NCBI GenBank assembly: GCA_029204225.1
Contig: CM055095.1
Span: 22,064,699-22,128,698 of the forward strand
Reading direction: 5' to 3'
Origin: Diphasiastrum complanatum
Lineage: Eukaryota > Streptophyta > Lycopodiopsida > Lycopodiales > Lycopodiaceae
Length of the DNA stretch: 64,000 bases
Made by a program: the position numbers and the translations under genes. The stretch's first letter is position 1; each line of letters begins with the position of its first letter. Positions 44,946 to 57,479 of this stretch are shown in pieces. A model generated the notes under the pieces. It made no database searches, was not told the DNA's origin, and worked only from the letters and a program-made list of their open reading frames with translations.

Positions 44946-46026
44946 ACGTCTTTCACCATGAAAGCTAGCACATGAAGTGTCTTAGAAGAAAGGATTTCGT
45001 ACCCAGTATAGGTGGTTTGGAGGTCAAGTAACATAAAGGTTCCTTTGGTCTAATCTTTGGGGAAGGATTCATAGTGGTTGAAGTAAAACAATTCTGAAAG
45101 AATTTAGCGAAAATTTGCAAAAACTTGTAGTTTTGGTGGTTTTTAGAGGAAACTATTTTTTGAGACAGAGAATTCACTATATACATAATTTTTTGGTCCA
45201 ACAAGATTTGTAGAGGAGTTTCAAAGAGTAGTGATATTTGGCCATGGCAATTTATAGGGATCGGTCGAGTGAAAAAATGAGAAAATTATTGAATTTTCCA
45301 GTTCTATGAGTTATTGGCAAATTTCTTAGGAAAGCAGACTATTTGCAGACAATTCTACACCAATCGATGAGCCATAAATTGCATTACTGAGATAGAGGTA
45401 GGGTGACCTTAGTATGGTGGAGAGCTACAAGAAAAATTTCAAAATGAGGCTGAGAATTGCTTGAGAAAGACCTATGTAGGATTTAATGCCAAGAAACTAT
45501 AGTTTTCTGGAAAAACTAGCTATTTGCAATCGATTCTCAACCAAATTGGGATATGGAAGTTTCTTTCGGGACAGAGGTAGGGTGTAGTATGATGTAAGTT
45601 CAAACGACATCCTACATAGACAGCTTAGAACGAGCTGAAGCAGATGGCCATGGTAAGAGAGAAACTAGAAAATGGAGGGAGGAGGCGCGGCGCCCTCACC
45701 TAGGAATGTGGAGTTGTGTATAGAGGGCTTTAGCATGTGGATGAATCTCGTTTGATGCATTGGAACGCACGTAGCTGTAGGATTGTGTCCAAGGGGATCT
45801 ACGATCGAGATTGTAGGTATTGTTAACCGTTGGATTGAAATCGACGATGAAATTTTTTTTTGAAGGGGCCCGAAGGGCAAAACGACCTTCTTCTCCCTTA
45901 AAAATTTTCGTTCTAAAATTCAGAAAGGGAGTCGATGTGCAAGGTTGCAATTTCTTCATTAAAAGACTTCAAGCTAAAATTCTAGTTCATTTTTGCAAGA
46001 AAAAATGGTTTTGGGCCTAACTAGGG
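44946..46026. other. Probable continuation of element D interior, no gene seen
   Basis: Starts ACGTCTTTCACCATGAAAGC, the resumed target of Gypsy-A. A degenerate duplication is visible: AGCTATTTGCAATCGATTCTC at about 45527 echoes ACTATTTGCAGACAATTCTA at 45339. No coding domain. The lack of gag suggests a non-coding (LARD/TRIM-like) or deleted element. Confidence 0.35.
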
Positions 46027-46860
46027 CTAGATGGTAGCGTCCTCACTACTAGAGGCTTCTTCCCATTTAGATGTAGGTATTGGTGCCCTCTCAAACTGAG
46101 GCACCTTTGGATAGCCATCTACTACCGTGCGTTCTCTACCCCTCAAAAAGATAAGCACTCTTGACAATGCAATTGCTAAGTCTAAGCCATGGTCGTCCCA
46201 GTAGTATTGAATATCCCATGTTTCCAACTTACATTCTCATAAAATAGAAGTCCACTTGAATGGTCTTGCCAGCCACGGTGATGGAGACATTATTAAGCTC
46301 TCTCTCTAGTTTGATGATAGAGTTGTTAGCTAACTTAGAGGCTGTTAGGGTGGTTGAGTGTGAACCCTAGCCGATCTGCTAGTTCAAGGCTGATGATGTT
46401 TATGGCCAACCCTACATCAACTATGGCTCCTGATATGACTAGGCCATCTATCAACAAATCTACTTTAGAACAATAGCGATCTGGTAGGTCTGCATCTACT
46501 TTTTCTACTGTAAGAACTTCCAATAGTTTGGGTACGGGAGAGAGTTTTATCATGTGTTTGACAATACGTTCGATAGTGGATGACAATTGGACCACCTACC
46601 AGAATCCTATCTCCAGCTTCAGATTTTCTATGACTTGACTTAGTTTTTTCTCCCTTCAGGTTTAGTTCTATGTCCCTTCAGAATGTTCTGGTTGTGGCCC
46701 TCTTGGCTTCTAGGCCAGTCTTCTTCTTACTAGACTTCCTTGGGCCTAAGAATCTAGCATATTGTCTCCCTTCTAAGACACTGACCTCACCTCGCTCTTT
46801 AGATATTGGGTCCTCGAGGTCGAGTAAAGGTAATGCTTTTCGCCAGTTTGTCCACCTTGG
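46027..46860 (-). pseudogene. Gypsy gag-end/aspartic protease scrap
   Basis: Minus strand: LLIDGLVISGAIVDVGLAIN (about 46430) occupies the place of the retropepsin G..hxAhhDGGAxxNhI motif, with DVG in place of DSG/DGG. IISLELADRLGF follows, and after shifts GYSILLGRPWLRLSNCIV (46170), the conserved protease end. Upstream (46650-46860) a basic gag-end RQYARFLGPRKSSKKKTG. RT is not present. Loss of the third active-site residue and shifts mean it is dead. Confidence 0.65.
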
Positions 46861-47849
46861 TGGGTGGTTTAGGTGTTTAGAAGTTGCTCTAGTTTACCAA
46901 GAATACTTCATAATATTTGGAATAAAATGGGGTAATGGCAATAAGTTATTACTTCTTGGGATCGAGCTTGTCTGTCTAGATACATACTTGTTCTTTATTG
47001 TATCACATGTTCCCAAAAGTAATAAACACTCTTAATAGTTGAAGTTTCTCTTCAACACTTTTCTATACTTTGTGAAGATTATTTGTGATTTTTTTTTTAT
47101 ATCTATTCGAATTTAGTAAAGCTAATCTTTTGCAGCCGGGATATAAAGCAAACCATAAAGTTTGCACCTTGGTGGCCAACTTTGGGTTTGTTAGAACTAT
47201 AGATTACTATCTAATCTATCAACAGTTCCTAAAGAGAGAAATAAACCCGTGAATTGTGCTCCTCTTTTACTAGCAATTTGGAGACTAATCAGAAATGTGG
47301 TGAAGTCTTTGGGATAAAGTCTGTTTGGATTGTTTTTGGTGTAGTGATAAGAGTCACGTCTTGATTTAGAGATCTAGTCTACCAATAACACAAAATGCCG
47401 ATGCTAGGCTTTTTCTGGCCACCCAAACTTTTCTTTTCATTGATTTCTTAGTTCAAAATCAATAAAAGAAGAAGAAGATGGCCAAACGTCATCAAATTTG
47501 GTGTAATTCCAAGGTCGACATCTTTTCAAATTTAACAATTTTTTTTTTCATTTTGGATATTGATGTATTTTTTTGCTAATACACATAGTTTGCTTTATAA
47601 ATAATTTATTCTTTTTTGCAATACCCAATGGTGTTTGCAACAGTGGGAGACTGGTGAAGGTGGAGCTCTTAGGCAATGAGCCATCTAGATCTATTCTTGA
47701 TCTAAGTAATCTAATAAGCCTTATCTAAGCCACACTTTCATTCCTAAACCCAAACAATAATAATGTTATAAAAATCCTCATGTTAGAGAAGTGCTCACCA
47801 CCATACAATTTCTCACAAGAGTGCTCGCCAAAATCTGCTCGCTAATAAA

Positions 47850-47913
<64 letters not shown>

Positions 47914-48813
47914 CTATTTAAGAAATGCTCTCATGATTTACTTGCTTGTTTCGGTCACTATGATCACAATGAACAAACTGTCTTGAGTTCTTTTGATCAG
48001 ACTTCGCACAACACTCTTAATGTTAACAATGAAAAAATTCGTGTGAACATTCTTCTAATCCCTTCAATATGGTTGTCACTACTAACAAGTATGAAGAGTT
48101 GAAGTGCCATGAAATGATCATAAATTTACCACTTGTTGATGCTTAACTTTCATTAACTAGGTTTCCTTTGAAGTGTACTACTTTTTGTTTAAACCTTTGG
48201 TTACACTTTGACTATTTCTAATATAAATGGTATGATGGGTTTAGTTATATGACTTGGATTAGACCTGTCTGTTAAAGTTTATATATACTTATTTGTGGAT
48301 GGTAATGTCTTGACAATTTGAAATTGATAGTGTAATAAATATTTCTCAAAGTTGTTAATTAGGATAAGGTATGGTGTCTCGATAAGCATTCTGAAAAGGG
48401 TATTGGCAAATACTTTTTAGCTCTACTTTAATACTAGTCTGGATGTAATTATCTACTTTAGTCGTACTTATGTAATTGATAACTTTCAAGCACTGATTAT
48501 ACATTGTTAACTTTATAATTTTGTGAGTTTTAGTAGAGCTTAAACAATGTCCGACTTTTACTCATGATATGGACAAAATTAGAGTCACCTGACAATGACA
48601 CTTGTTGCGACATGGATAACAACTGAGAATATGTGTAGGCACTTGTAGTTTCCACTCTAATGTCCCTGCTTTAACACAATTGTTGTTGTGGATGGATGCA
48701 GGTGAGCATATTCTCCTCAACTCAAAGCTTTTGCTGGTTGTTAAGTTTGGTCAATATGATATCTTTGACTGTGATGACTCTATACGAATTTGATTTATTG
48801 TATGCTTGGTATT
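46861..48813. other. No gene recognised; one CA microsatellite
   Basis: AT-rich. A (CA)n tract lies at 47851-47912. Short frames only. This is the left flank of the CACTA-like element. Confidence 0.4.
47851..47912. repeat. (CA)31 microsatellite
   Basis: Uninterrupted CA for 62 bases. Frames across it (THTHTH) are artefacts. Confidence 0.95.
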
Positions 48814-49429
48814 CACTACAACATTTTGGAGGATTTCGACCCTATTACCAAGGTTTTTATGAAGATTTTTTTTTTTTGAAAAAATATCATAAACCTCGGT
48901 ATACACCATGAAGTATGCCTCGGAACATCGATAATCGAGGCTTCTTCATCTCATTCCTACGTTGTTTATAGAATGGGGATACTGAGGGATATACTACGGG
49001 CTATCCCTCTAAAAAGGCAGTTGGTGCTCTGTTTCTACTGAGGGATATACCGAGGGCCATCCCTTGGTATATCTTTATCAAAATGGCACCCTGTTCCGAG
49101 AATTATTCCAAGGGTTAAAACATCAAAAAAAAAAGAGAAGATAGAATGGAGCCAGTTTACTGGCTCTATTCTGCCCTATAAATGGACTCCATCTGACCCC
49201 ATGAGTCTTTTGCACCACTTCTTATGAAGTTGATAAGCGAAATCATTTGTTCATTATTGTTAATAAAAAAATTTGCAAAATGTATTTGAGTTACATTTTA
49301 AGCACTTAAAAATTGATGAAGGAAACTTAAATTCAACGAATATATATTCATACATAAATGTTCCAAGTACCGGGATATGTTACAAATTGGATTATTGGAA
49401 TACCTAATTATAATTAGATCTAGTCTCCT

Positions 49430-51140
49430 TGCCATTGACGTCGCAATCAGATTCATGTGACTGCGATGCATGGGATTGAGACTGTGATACCTGCATCCAA
49501 TGAAGATAATTCAGTTATTTGAGAAATGTGATGAGAGTGAAAATCGGACCACATGAATGTAGTGAAGTTAAAGTATATCTTGAAGCCATATATACCTCAG
49601 ATCTAGAATATCCATCCGAATCAAGGCACAAGGAAGACTTGAAGTTTGTGTAAAAGGATATCCTGAAAATCCAGACCGTGTCAAAGAACAATGGGAGGCT
49701 GCTAAGAAGCTACAGGGTTCTCCCATGGACATCATTATAACTGTCAAATGGCTCCATTCTGTCCTAAAACTAGACTCCATGCAATTGAAGATCCATGTAG
49801 AGGACTTAACTTAAAAAAATTATATATATTGATACATAAATGTTCCAATTACAGATATATATCAGAATGAAATGCCTACGTACTAGATCCAGCTGAATCG
49901 TCCCCATCCTCGCCATGGTCATCAGACTCATGCGACTGCGATGCATGAGACTAGGACTACGATACCTGCGTGCAACGACGATGTGTAAATTTTGTAAGTG
50001 ATGATGTTAGACTAAATGAATGTGGTGACGTCAAAATGTATGTTGAAACCATTATACATACCTTTCAATATCCATCCCAGTCAATTTGCACTCCTTGTCT
50101 CTCCAATAATTCGAGTAATGATCGCATGTTGTTGGAATATGCATACTTGTACTCCTCTTTTGTGGGAGACCGATTTACGGCAGATTTTTGCATGAACCAA
50201 AAAATCAGTGATTGTAATTTAATTTAAACAAATCCACATATAAAATATGAATTACGACAATATCATATTCAACTTATGGGTGAGGAGACTTACGAAATGG
50301 GCATAAAAAGAACTTGGCCACCACTACCCAGGTGTGAGGGCCCTGCTATCTCCATTCGCTTTTTTAGGTTGCCATAGAGAGATATAAGCTAGAACTTGTA
50401 TACTCGTAATGTTGTGAGTGTCTTGAAGGGGTGGAGTGGCCTGGCAAGAGGGATCACGGTGCCATGGAGAGCCGTACCGAAGAAGAAATAATGTGAGGAG
50501 AGAGTGTGGGGGTGTCGGGATAATTAGGTGCGACAGATGCAGGAGTCAAAATATCACGTGCCATCCGTGTTAATTCTTGAGTTAGGGTTTCTCGAAGTAA
50601 GGAATCCCTACGACGAGGCCTGCTAGATGGATGTGCGGGACTCGAGGCCACATGAAGCACGACATCATCGGTGTCACTGCCACAACAAGAGCCGCTGCTA
50701 AGGTGACTCCTCCTACGATCTCTCTTTTCCTAGCCGGAATGTCGGGAAGAGGCACTAGCATTAGAGTGCGCGGGGGAGGGACTCCCGCGGGATAGACCCT
50801 CGTGGAAGGGGGGAAACACCTCGGTCGGAGGGTTGTGGGGACTGGATCTCCTCAGAACGAGATGATGTGGACAACCTACCTAAACTCCGTGCATCCCAAC
50901 AAGCTCGTAGTCTCTCCATGATCCTGCCTGCACGTGAGGGGAGACATCCCATCCATATAACTGAGGACCTCATCGTCACTCATGGATGAAAAATGGGACA
51001 ACCCGCGATTGCGGCCAGATTCGTGACTTTGGAGATGTGTCACGAGGATACGCTTGAGATAATCTCCACAAGCAATAAAAGATATTTTTAGAAAATACAA
51101 CCATGTAGAGTTAATGAGTGCAAGAAATAAATTCAAATAA
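49430..51140 (-). repeat. Decayed duplications of the CACTA gene's 3' exons
   Basis: 49890-50340 repeats the exon pair of 51610-51930: CCTTGTCTCTCCAATAATTC (50090) against CCTTGCCTCTCCAATAACTC (51642). The exon end before a GTAAGT donor is also repeated (PSHLGSGGQ at about 50310 against ASHLSRGDE). CGACTGCGATGCATGAGACT at 49931 recurs as TGACTGCGATGCATGGGATT at 49458, a third copy. 50454-51136 repeats the Ser/Pro/Arg-rich region and AIACGDYLKR-like text. At 50190 the acceptor position reads TCTG where the other copy has GCAG. Confidence 0.6.
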
Positions 51141-51609
51141 ATGAGTTAAGGGTTTAGGGTCAAACAAAAAAAAAAGACTCTTTGCATTCAACCATAGATG
51201 AATAAATTACAGTACACCACAATAATCACACGTTAACCACAATAATTACACTTTATAAAAAATAAATAAAACATTTCTACATGGTTTAGGGCCAAATACA
51301 GTTCAATCACATAACTAGTCAAGGTTCAAGATCACATAAAAAAACCAGCTGCATCGAAAGATGGTTGGCAAATGTACGAATAAAAATGATAGATGTAAAA
51401 ACATGTACATAAGTGTCTATAAACATGGAAAGGCTACTATAGAGCAAAAACACTAGCTAGATCTATCTAATTCCTCCTCATCGTCTCCGTCATTTGGAGC
51501 TTGTTATTCCTACATGCGCAAGACACATGAATTTGTCTTTCAAAAATTTGTATGGGAGTGGGAAAGAATAACAAGTTTTAAGAACATAAAATGGATTTGA
51601 TGTTGTACT

Positions 51610-53027
51610 TGGGGAGCAGCATCCCAGTTTGTATGCACGCCTTGCCTCTCCAATAACTCGAGTACTACCTGCATGCTGTGGGAATACGCAAACATATACT
51701 CGTCATTTGTGTGGGAGAACGCCCCACGGCGAACCGCTGCACAAACATTCTAAATTTTGATGATATAAAGAGAGCATTTTATTCCAACATGTCTTACAAA
51801 AAACCTCCAAGAGCAAAAAAAAAAACAATCAATAGTCAAATTACACAAATGGGTATAGGGTAGACTTACAAAGTGGGCTCGAAAATATCCCTCGTCGCCA
51901 CGGCTCAAGTGAGAAGCCCTCGTGGACTCTAGCTACCTCTCGTTGCTGCCTGAAGTGATCTGGATCATCTCGATACTCTTTCTTCGCATACTTCCAATCC
52001 TCTTTCTCCACAAAGGAAGGTCTGCTTCTCTCGGCTTTCACTACATCTTGGATCTCCGATTTGCAGTGACTCATCACAGCTCCCATGCGGCTCCTCATCC
52101 ATTTCCGTGCAAATTTCATGTCCTGGTATGGGACAGGGAACTCACTACGCAGCTGGCCAATGACACGATTCTTGCGGTCATCGTTGACATCGCGCCAGTC
52201 ATGAAAAATGTCTCTGGAAAAGTGGATATACATGAGCTCCCTCATGCGTGAGATGACCCTCTTACCATGAACGTCCTCAATGATGTGACCATCCCTATCT
52301 ATGTCATACAACGACGCAATGTTAGCTGGTGGCGATGTGGCCATGGGAGTGTCTACGAGGGTGGCCTCCGGTATGGGAGATGTGGCCTTGGGAGTGTCTA
52401 CGGGGGTGGCCTCATGTATGGGAGATGCCCCTCCGACGGGAAAATACTGATGTTGTGGGGTGTACGTAGTGTACTAGGGAGAAGAATAGGCAAGGGGGGT
52501 TTAACGAGGGGAGAATAGCCAATGGGGGACGTTGGGATGGGAGAATAGATAGGGGGGGACTGGAGGGGAGTGGGCTGGAAATCCCATGGTGAAACGTGAC
52601 CCCACGGAGTATAGCCGGGAGGATAGAACTCAGTGGTAGTGGGTCAAGAGGGAGGGAAAATGTGAGGGGTGAAAGTGGGCGTGCCGAGAATCTGAGGTGT
52701 GACAGATGCAAGAGTCATAGTATCGTGTGACATACTAGACGTGCTACGCGGACATGCAGGACTCATGACCACATTGGGGAGACTAGGGTCATCGCCACAT
52801 CCTCCACAACAGGAGACACAGAGGTGGCTCCTCCTCCTCTCCCGACAGTGTTGGGAGGAAGCACTGGCAGTAGCGCCATGGGTGGGGGTGCGACCCTCGT
52901 CGGAGTGACCCTCACGGGAAGGGGAAACATGTGATCGGTCTACACGAGGAGTCGACTTAATCTCCTCAGTCAATAATGTGTACTCAACCAATCGAGAGGA
53001 GCTACGAGCCTCACGTCGAGCCCTCAA
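51610..53027 (-). pseudogene. Transposase_24 (Ptta/En/Spm-type) protein gene
   Basis: Minus strand. A Ser/Pro/Arg-rich N-terminal part at 52411-53027 (frames broken) is followed by 51841-52344, DIFHDWRDVNDDRKNRVIGQ (about 52190), MRSRMGAVMSHCKSEIQ (52080) and RPSFVEKEDWKYAKKEYRDD (52000). These match the order W..vp...k..i...l / ...hr...W...K..L / RP.....eDW..h...w.sp.f of PF03004-like proteins of CACTA elements. A shift near 51935 leads to ASHLSRGDEGYFRAHF, a donor TTT/GTAAGT at 51869, a 133-bp intron with acceptor GTGCAG, and exon RRGAFSHTNDEYMFAYSHSM (51736 down), which reads on through LELLERQGVHTNWDAA. Probable role: accessory DNA-binding/transposition protein. Confidence 0.7.
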
Positions 53028-53499
53028 TAGCTGTAAGACCCTATCTTGTTACGAGGAAGGCAACCACAAAAAACAGGACACAAACTGCTACAAAATTGTA
53101 CAAGTACCTGGAACTGCTACTAGTTGTGATAGTCAGCTGCTTGGATGGTGTTAGAGCCAAAAGAATCGGCATACAAATCTTTCCTAACAAAAACCCATAC
53201 AACTATTGCCTCATGGGGAAATCATAGAACTAGTCATCACAATTGAAGATTCTACTCAAAAAAACAACTAAGCTTCACAAATGTATCATAAAATTCACAT
53301 ATCTATCATTGGAAAGCTCAAAAAAACATGCAAGGTGAGGTCGGAACAGCCCTCGAAATAGACATTGGTATATTATTAAAACCAACATGGTCTATTCCGA
53401 CCTCCATTTCGACCCTGCAAGTACCTCTGGGATCTGCTAGAGAATTTGTGTCTCAAATGCAATGATGATGATCGGACCAGTAACCAATAATGAAACCTG

Positions 53500-56010
53500 C
53501 TTCTAATGCATCATACTCTACTTGCATTGCATCTCTCCAAACTTTAGATTTATATGCTTCTTCAAAAGATGATGGTTCTTCAAGTAATGTAGCTAAAAAA
53601 GAGTAAGAGGTAAAAGATGTAGAGTCTTCCTTTTGCGTTCTCTTGTCCACATAGGTAAGCCTTGAGGGCTCAACCTTGCTCCTTGATGATCTTCTCGGCC
53701 CCTTTTGACTTGGATCCAAATCTCCATCCTCAAGTTTTTCATGATCCTCCTCGGGTTTGTCAAGATCCTCCTCGAATTTGTCAAGATCTTCAATGCACAA
53801 TTTGTCAAGATCCATTTGACAAGCTCTTAGCAAATTGTGACTCATCAAAAAGTACATCCTTGCTTACCTTTACTTTCTTGGATGTAGGATCATATATCCT
53901 ATATCCCTTGCTATTTTCTCCATAGCCAACAAAGATTCCTTTGAAGGAGGTAGCATCTTCTTTCCTTCTAGTCTTCAAAGGAATGTGTACATAAGAAGTA
54001 CATCTAAAGATCTTAAAATCTTTTACATTGGGTTTCTTATCAAACAAGGTTTGATAAGGTGAGATCCCATCTATAGCACTACTAGGAAGTCTATTACACA
54101 AATAATCAGCACATGTTATGGCTTCTCCCCAAAATGAGATGGGAAGTGATGCATCAAGTCTCAAAGACTTTGCACACTCACATAGACTCCTATTTTTTCT
54201 CTCGGCCACCCCATTTTGTTGAGGGGTGTAGGAACAAGTGTATTGTAACTTAATACCATTGATCTCACAAAAGTCTTTCATTTTATTGGAGGTGTACTCT
54301 CCTCCATTATCACATCTTAGTGCTTTGATAGAAGTACTAAGTTGTTTCTCTACTAGAGACTTGAACTTAATGAAAGCTTCATAAACAAGACTTTTCTTTG
54401 ATAGTAACTCAATCCATGTGAATCTAGTACAATCATCTATAAAAAGTTACATACATCAAGGCACCAACATTACTTGCATGTGAAAAACTATGTACATCAG
54501 AATGTATGAAATCCAAGGGGGAGAGAGATCTTGATGAAGATTTGTTGTAAGAAGACTTGTGTGACTTTGCAAGGCCACATGCCTCACACATCTTTCCACA
54601 CTTCTTGAAAGCTCTTGGTAGGCTGAGAGTTAGTTCCTTGCTTGCCATTGACTCTATAGATTGAAGATTAGGGTGGCCTAATCTCTTATGCCAAAGCTCC
54701 ACTTGAGTTAGCTCCTCCCTAGCCAAGTTCACACTTTCACTTGCAACATTAGCATCCAACTTGAAAAGTCTACCTTGCTTAATGCCACTAGCTATGCACT
54801 TATCATTTTTCAAAATGGAACAAACTCCATTCTTGAAATGTACATCTAGTCCATTGTCCATTAATTGTCCTACACTAAGCAAGTTTCTTGAAATGGTAGG
54901 AACATACAAAACATTATCTAGATCTATTCTTTTAGATGTGCCTAAGCAAAGAGGTATAGATCCTATGCCATCTATCTTGCATGCTTGATCACTAGCAATG
55001 AATATTGACTTCTTAGAGTCATTACAAGATAGAAGAGTAGAAAAATAATGCTTGCTAAAGGACATGTGGGAACTAGCCCCACTATCTATCCATCATGTGT
55101 CTTGACTTGAAGTTGGTGTAGATGCAACCATTAAGGATGTGTTGAATCCATCCTGTTCTTCTTGCTCTTGAGCAATGTTCCCTTGATCTCCTTTGGCTTG
55201 TTGATTCTTCTTCAAGTAGCATTCTGAGGCAAAGTGTCCTTTCTTTCCACAAAAGAAACACTTTAGTTTTGTCTTGTTCTTCACTTTGCCTTTGGAGGTA
55301 GATCCTCCATTCTTCATCTTGGCCTCCTTGCCTTGAATTTTCTTGAATGGATTTTGCTTCTTCTTACCTTTAGATGTAAAGTTAGCTTTCTCCTATCCTC
55401 CATTGAGTGACATGCTATCCATTCTTGTCTTGAGGTGTAGAAGCCTACTCTCCTCGGCCACAAGAACATTGTGCAACTTTTCAATGGATGGAAGAGAGTC
55501 TTGAATGGCAAATGATTGGACTAAGTTGGTGAACTCATCACCTAGACCATTCAAGATGATTTGTACTAGTTCTTGATCTTGGATCTTCTCTCCTATTGCA
55601 CTTAACTCCTTGTTAAGAGATTTGATCCTAAGGACATACTCTTGTCCACTCTCTCCACTTCCTTTCATGCTTTGGAAAATTTGATTTCTTAGCATGAGGA
55701 TTCTTGAAGTATTGTTGGATTCATAAATGCTCTTTAATGAATCCCAAGCCTCTTTGGATGAGGTACAAGAAGACACCTCTTTCAAGAGGTCATTGCATAC
55801 ATTTAACTTTATGCAATGTAGAGCTAATCTTGCTCTCTTCTTGTATTTGGCTTGTTCTTGGGGAGTTTGAGGCTCTTCCTCTACTCCTTAAACTATGTCA
55901 TATAGATCATGGATCACTCGGAGTGATTCCATTCTCACTTTCCAAATGGAATAATTTGTGGAAGTGAGTCTCTCACTTCATTCCATCAAATATCCACCCA
56001 TGGCTGACAT
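53500..56010 (-). pseudogene. Copia-4 gag-protease-integrase
   Basis: ATG at 56010 (MSAMGGYLME), stop at codon 11, then SERLTSTNYSIWKVRMES. UBN2 gag follows to 55393 (LKEVSSCTSSKEAWDSLKSI, ELVQIILNGLGDEFTNLVQS), then zinc knuckle CFFCGKKGHFASEC (55265). Protease DSGASSHMS (55080) is followed by SRNLLSVGQLMDNGLDVHF, LWHKRLGHPN (54695), CEACGLAKSH (54585) and HSDVH (54510). A shift near 54445 leads to RFTWIELL, CDNGGEY (54300) and QQNGVAERKNRSLCECAKSL (54190). All three integrase acidic residues are present. The linker ends in AMQVEYDALEA at 53500. Beyond two shifts and a few stops it is well kept. Confidence 0.88.
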
Positions 56011-56589
56011 TTTAGAATGAATGCTTTTTAAAAATCACAAAGATTTTTGAATTTTAAAAGATCTATGAAAAGGCATGAATCTTACTAGAATGCCTATAGG
56101 CTTGTCTCTATCAAACTAGCACACAAGCTTGAATGATACTCAAAGATCTTACCAAAAATTTCTAGCTTTCACTCTCACAAAAAAAAATTGCTTTACACTT
56201 TTCTTAGAGATTTCACTTCAACTAAGGATCTGAACAAATCAGCCTCTAAGATCTGATCTTAGACTCTAAAAAGAAATGCTTCAATGATCCAAAACACTAT
56301 TTGGTCATAGGCATTAGCTAGAATGAATCTAGATCAATACTATGCTTCAAAAATCCCAAAAAGTGAACTAGTATTGTGATTTTGGGACCAACAAACACAA
56401 AGTAACTTGAATTGAAAGTTGTTGTACGGTTTCACACGTGTGAAAAAGTACATACACAGCCTCCAAGTCGTTTTGATCCAAATGATTACAATCACTCTAG
56501 AAGAACTCGCCCTCACTAGTATTGGCCAAATACAAATTTTGCCAATGATCTTTACAAGATTTATGATTCAATGATCACTCTCTTACTTA
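56011..56589 (-). other. Copia-4 untranslated leader
   Basis: Between primer site and gag ATG. AT-rich, no coding signal. Contains the perfect 14-base palindrome TTCACACGTGTGAA at 56431-56444. Confidence 0.55.
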
Positions 56590-57353
56590 GCTCTGATACC
56601 ATGATAAATTTTATAGTTTTTAGGACAATAATGATTGTACTTACAATCATAGAGAGTTGTTGGTTGCTTAATCAATGAATCTATCAAGTTCTACACATTA
56701 GATCTTGATCTAGATTCACTACACTTGGATTTAAGCAAGAGCAATGGATCAACACATCATTTTTTAGTGAGAGTGGCCTCACACGTGTGGAGTACTGTCC
56801 ACTGTACGGCCTGCACTTGAAACAACAAGTACAATGATACTAGATAGCAATCATACATAAAAATCACAAGACAAATGACTAGAAACCTCACAAAAGTGTA
56901 GAGTGCAAAAGTCTCATCAATCTTCTTAGCAAAATGATGAGTCTGGTACAGTCCAGCAGGCCTTCACACGTGTAAAGAGTGCCACATCACTCAGATCTAT
57001 CCATTTGATCCATCCTTGATCCTTATCCAATAGTTGACCTTCTAGAATATGACTAAAATCCAAAAAGCTAGTCTCCTAGAATATAGGAATATTCTTTACA
57101 AAATAGGATCTAAGGAAAATGGTCAACTCTTATCTTCTAGTACTCTATACACACGTGTGAACATACACTTGCCATGTGGGAGCATTTACTCATGCACATG
57201 CAAGGAAAAGCTAATTTGTAGGTGACTAGTCAACTTGACTAAAAACTAGTCATTTCATGTTCACACAAACTAGAATGATACAAAATCAATTTGGATATTT
57301 ACAAACATGAAAAATACATCCTTTCACACGTGGGAACAGGCTCCACACGTGTG
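56431..57353. promoter_or_regulatory. Cluster of six CACACGTGTG palindromes
   Basis: TTCACACGTGTGAA 56431; CTCACACGTGTGGAG 56778; TTCACACGTGTAAAG 56963; ACACACGTGTGAAC 57149; TTCACACGTGGGAAC 57323; CCACACGTGTGAAAT 57343. CACGTG is the G-box core recognised by bHLH and bZIP factors. The extended ten-base palindrome is kept in most copies. Confidence 0.6.
56590..56601 (-). other. Primer-binding site of Copia-4
   Basis: GCTCTGATACCA on the plus strand (TGGTATCAGAGC on the minus strand), exact iMet type. The LTR begins at the next base. Confidence 0.9.
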
Positions 57354-57440
57354 AAATCAGATCATCAACATATTCTAATGTTTGATCAATATTTACATGA
57401 ACCAATGTCAAGTGAGAAGTGACAATTTTCAACATTGCAG
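56602..57440 (-). repeat. 5' LTR of Copia-4
   Basis: Inner end is fixed by the primer site (TGATAAATTTT on the plus strand). The outer end is not defined because no second copy exists in the window; 57440 is an estimate. It carries CACACGTGTG-type sites at 56780, 56965, 57150, 57325 and 57344. Confidence 0.5.
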
Positions 57441-57479
57441 GTTTGGAGCTTAGAATCATCAGTGGGAAACAAAGACACA

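Larger units (their letters stand above)
48814..53440 (-). mobile_element. CACTA (En/Spm)-like DNA transposon, right end uncertain
   Basis: Left end CACTACAACATTTTGG at 48814 has the CACTA start and is followed by subterminal repeats (ACTGAGGGATATAC at 48981 and 49037, GCCTCGG words), as in this superfamily. The gene inside is on the minus strand and matches the Transposase_24 (Ptta/En/Spm) domain. I could not find a matching ...TAGTG right end. The right limit is set just before Copia-4 homology starts (53500); the TCGGAAC/CCTCG words near 53340 resemble the left subterminal repeats. No DDE transposase region is seen, so it is non-autonomous. Confidence 0.55.
53453..57440 (-). mobile_element. 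Copia-4: Ty1/Copia element, 3' half deleted
   Basis: From right to left: 5' LTR from about 57440 to 56602, primer site 56590-56601, leader, gag-pol 56010 to 53500. It breaks off at the start of RT and is joined to CACTA-flank sequence near 53500. RT, RNase H and 3' LTR are missing. Confidence 0.8.

Noticed and set aside
51678-52251. Plus-strand frames opposite the Transposase_24 gene
   Set aside because: Antisense shadows; the minus strand carries the domain and splice sites.
56431-57353. Regularly spaced array of CACACGTGTG
   Set aside because: Spacing is irregular (about 349, 183, 187, 173 and 20 bases), so I report a cluster and no periodic array.
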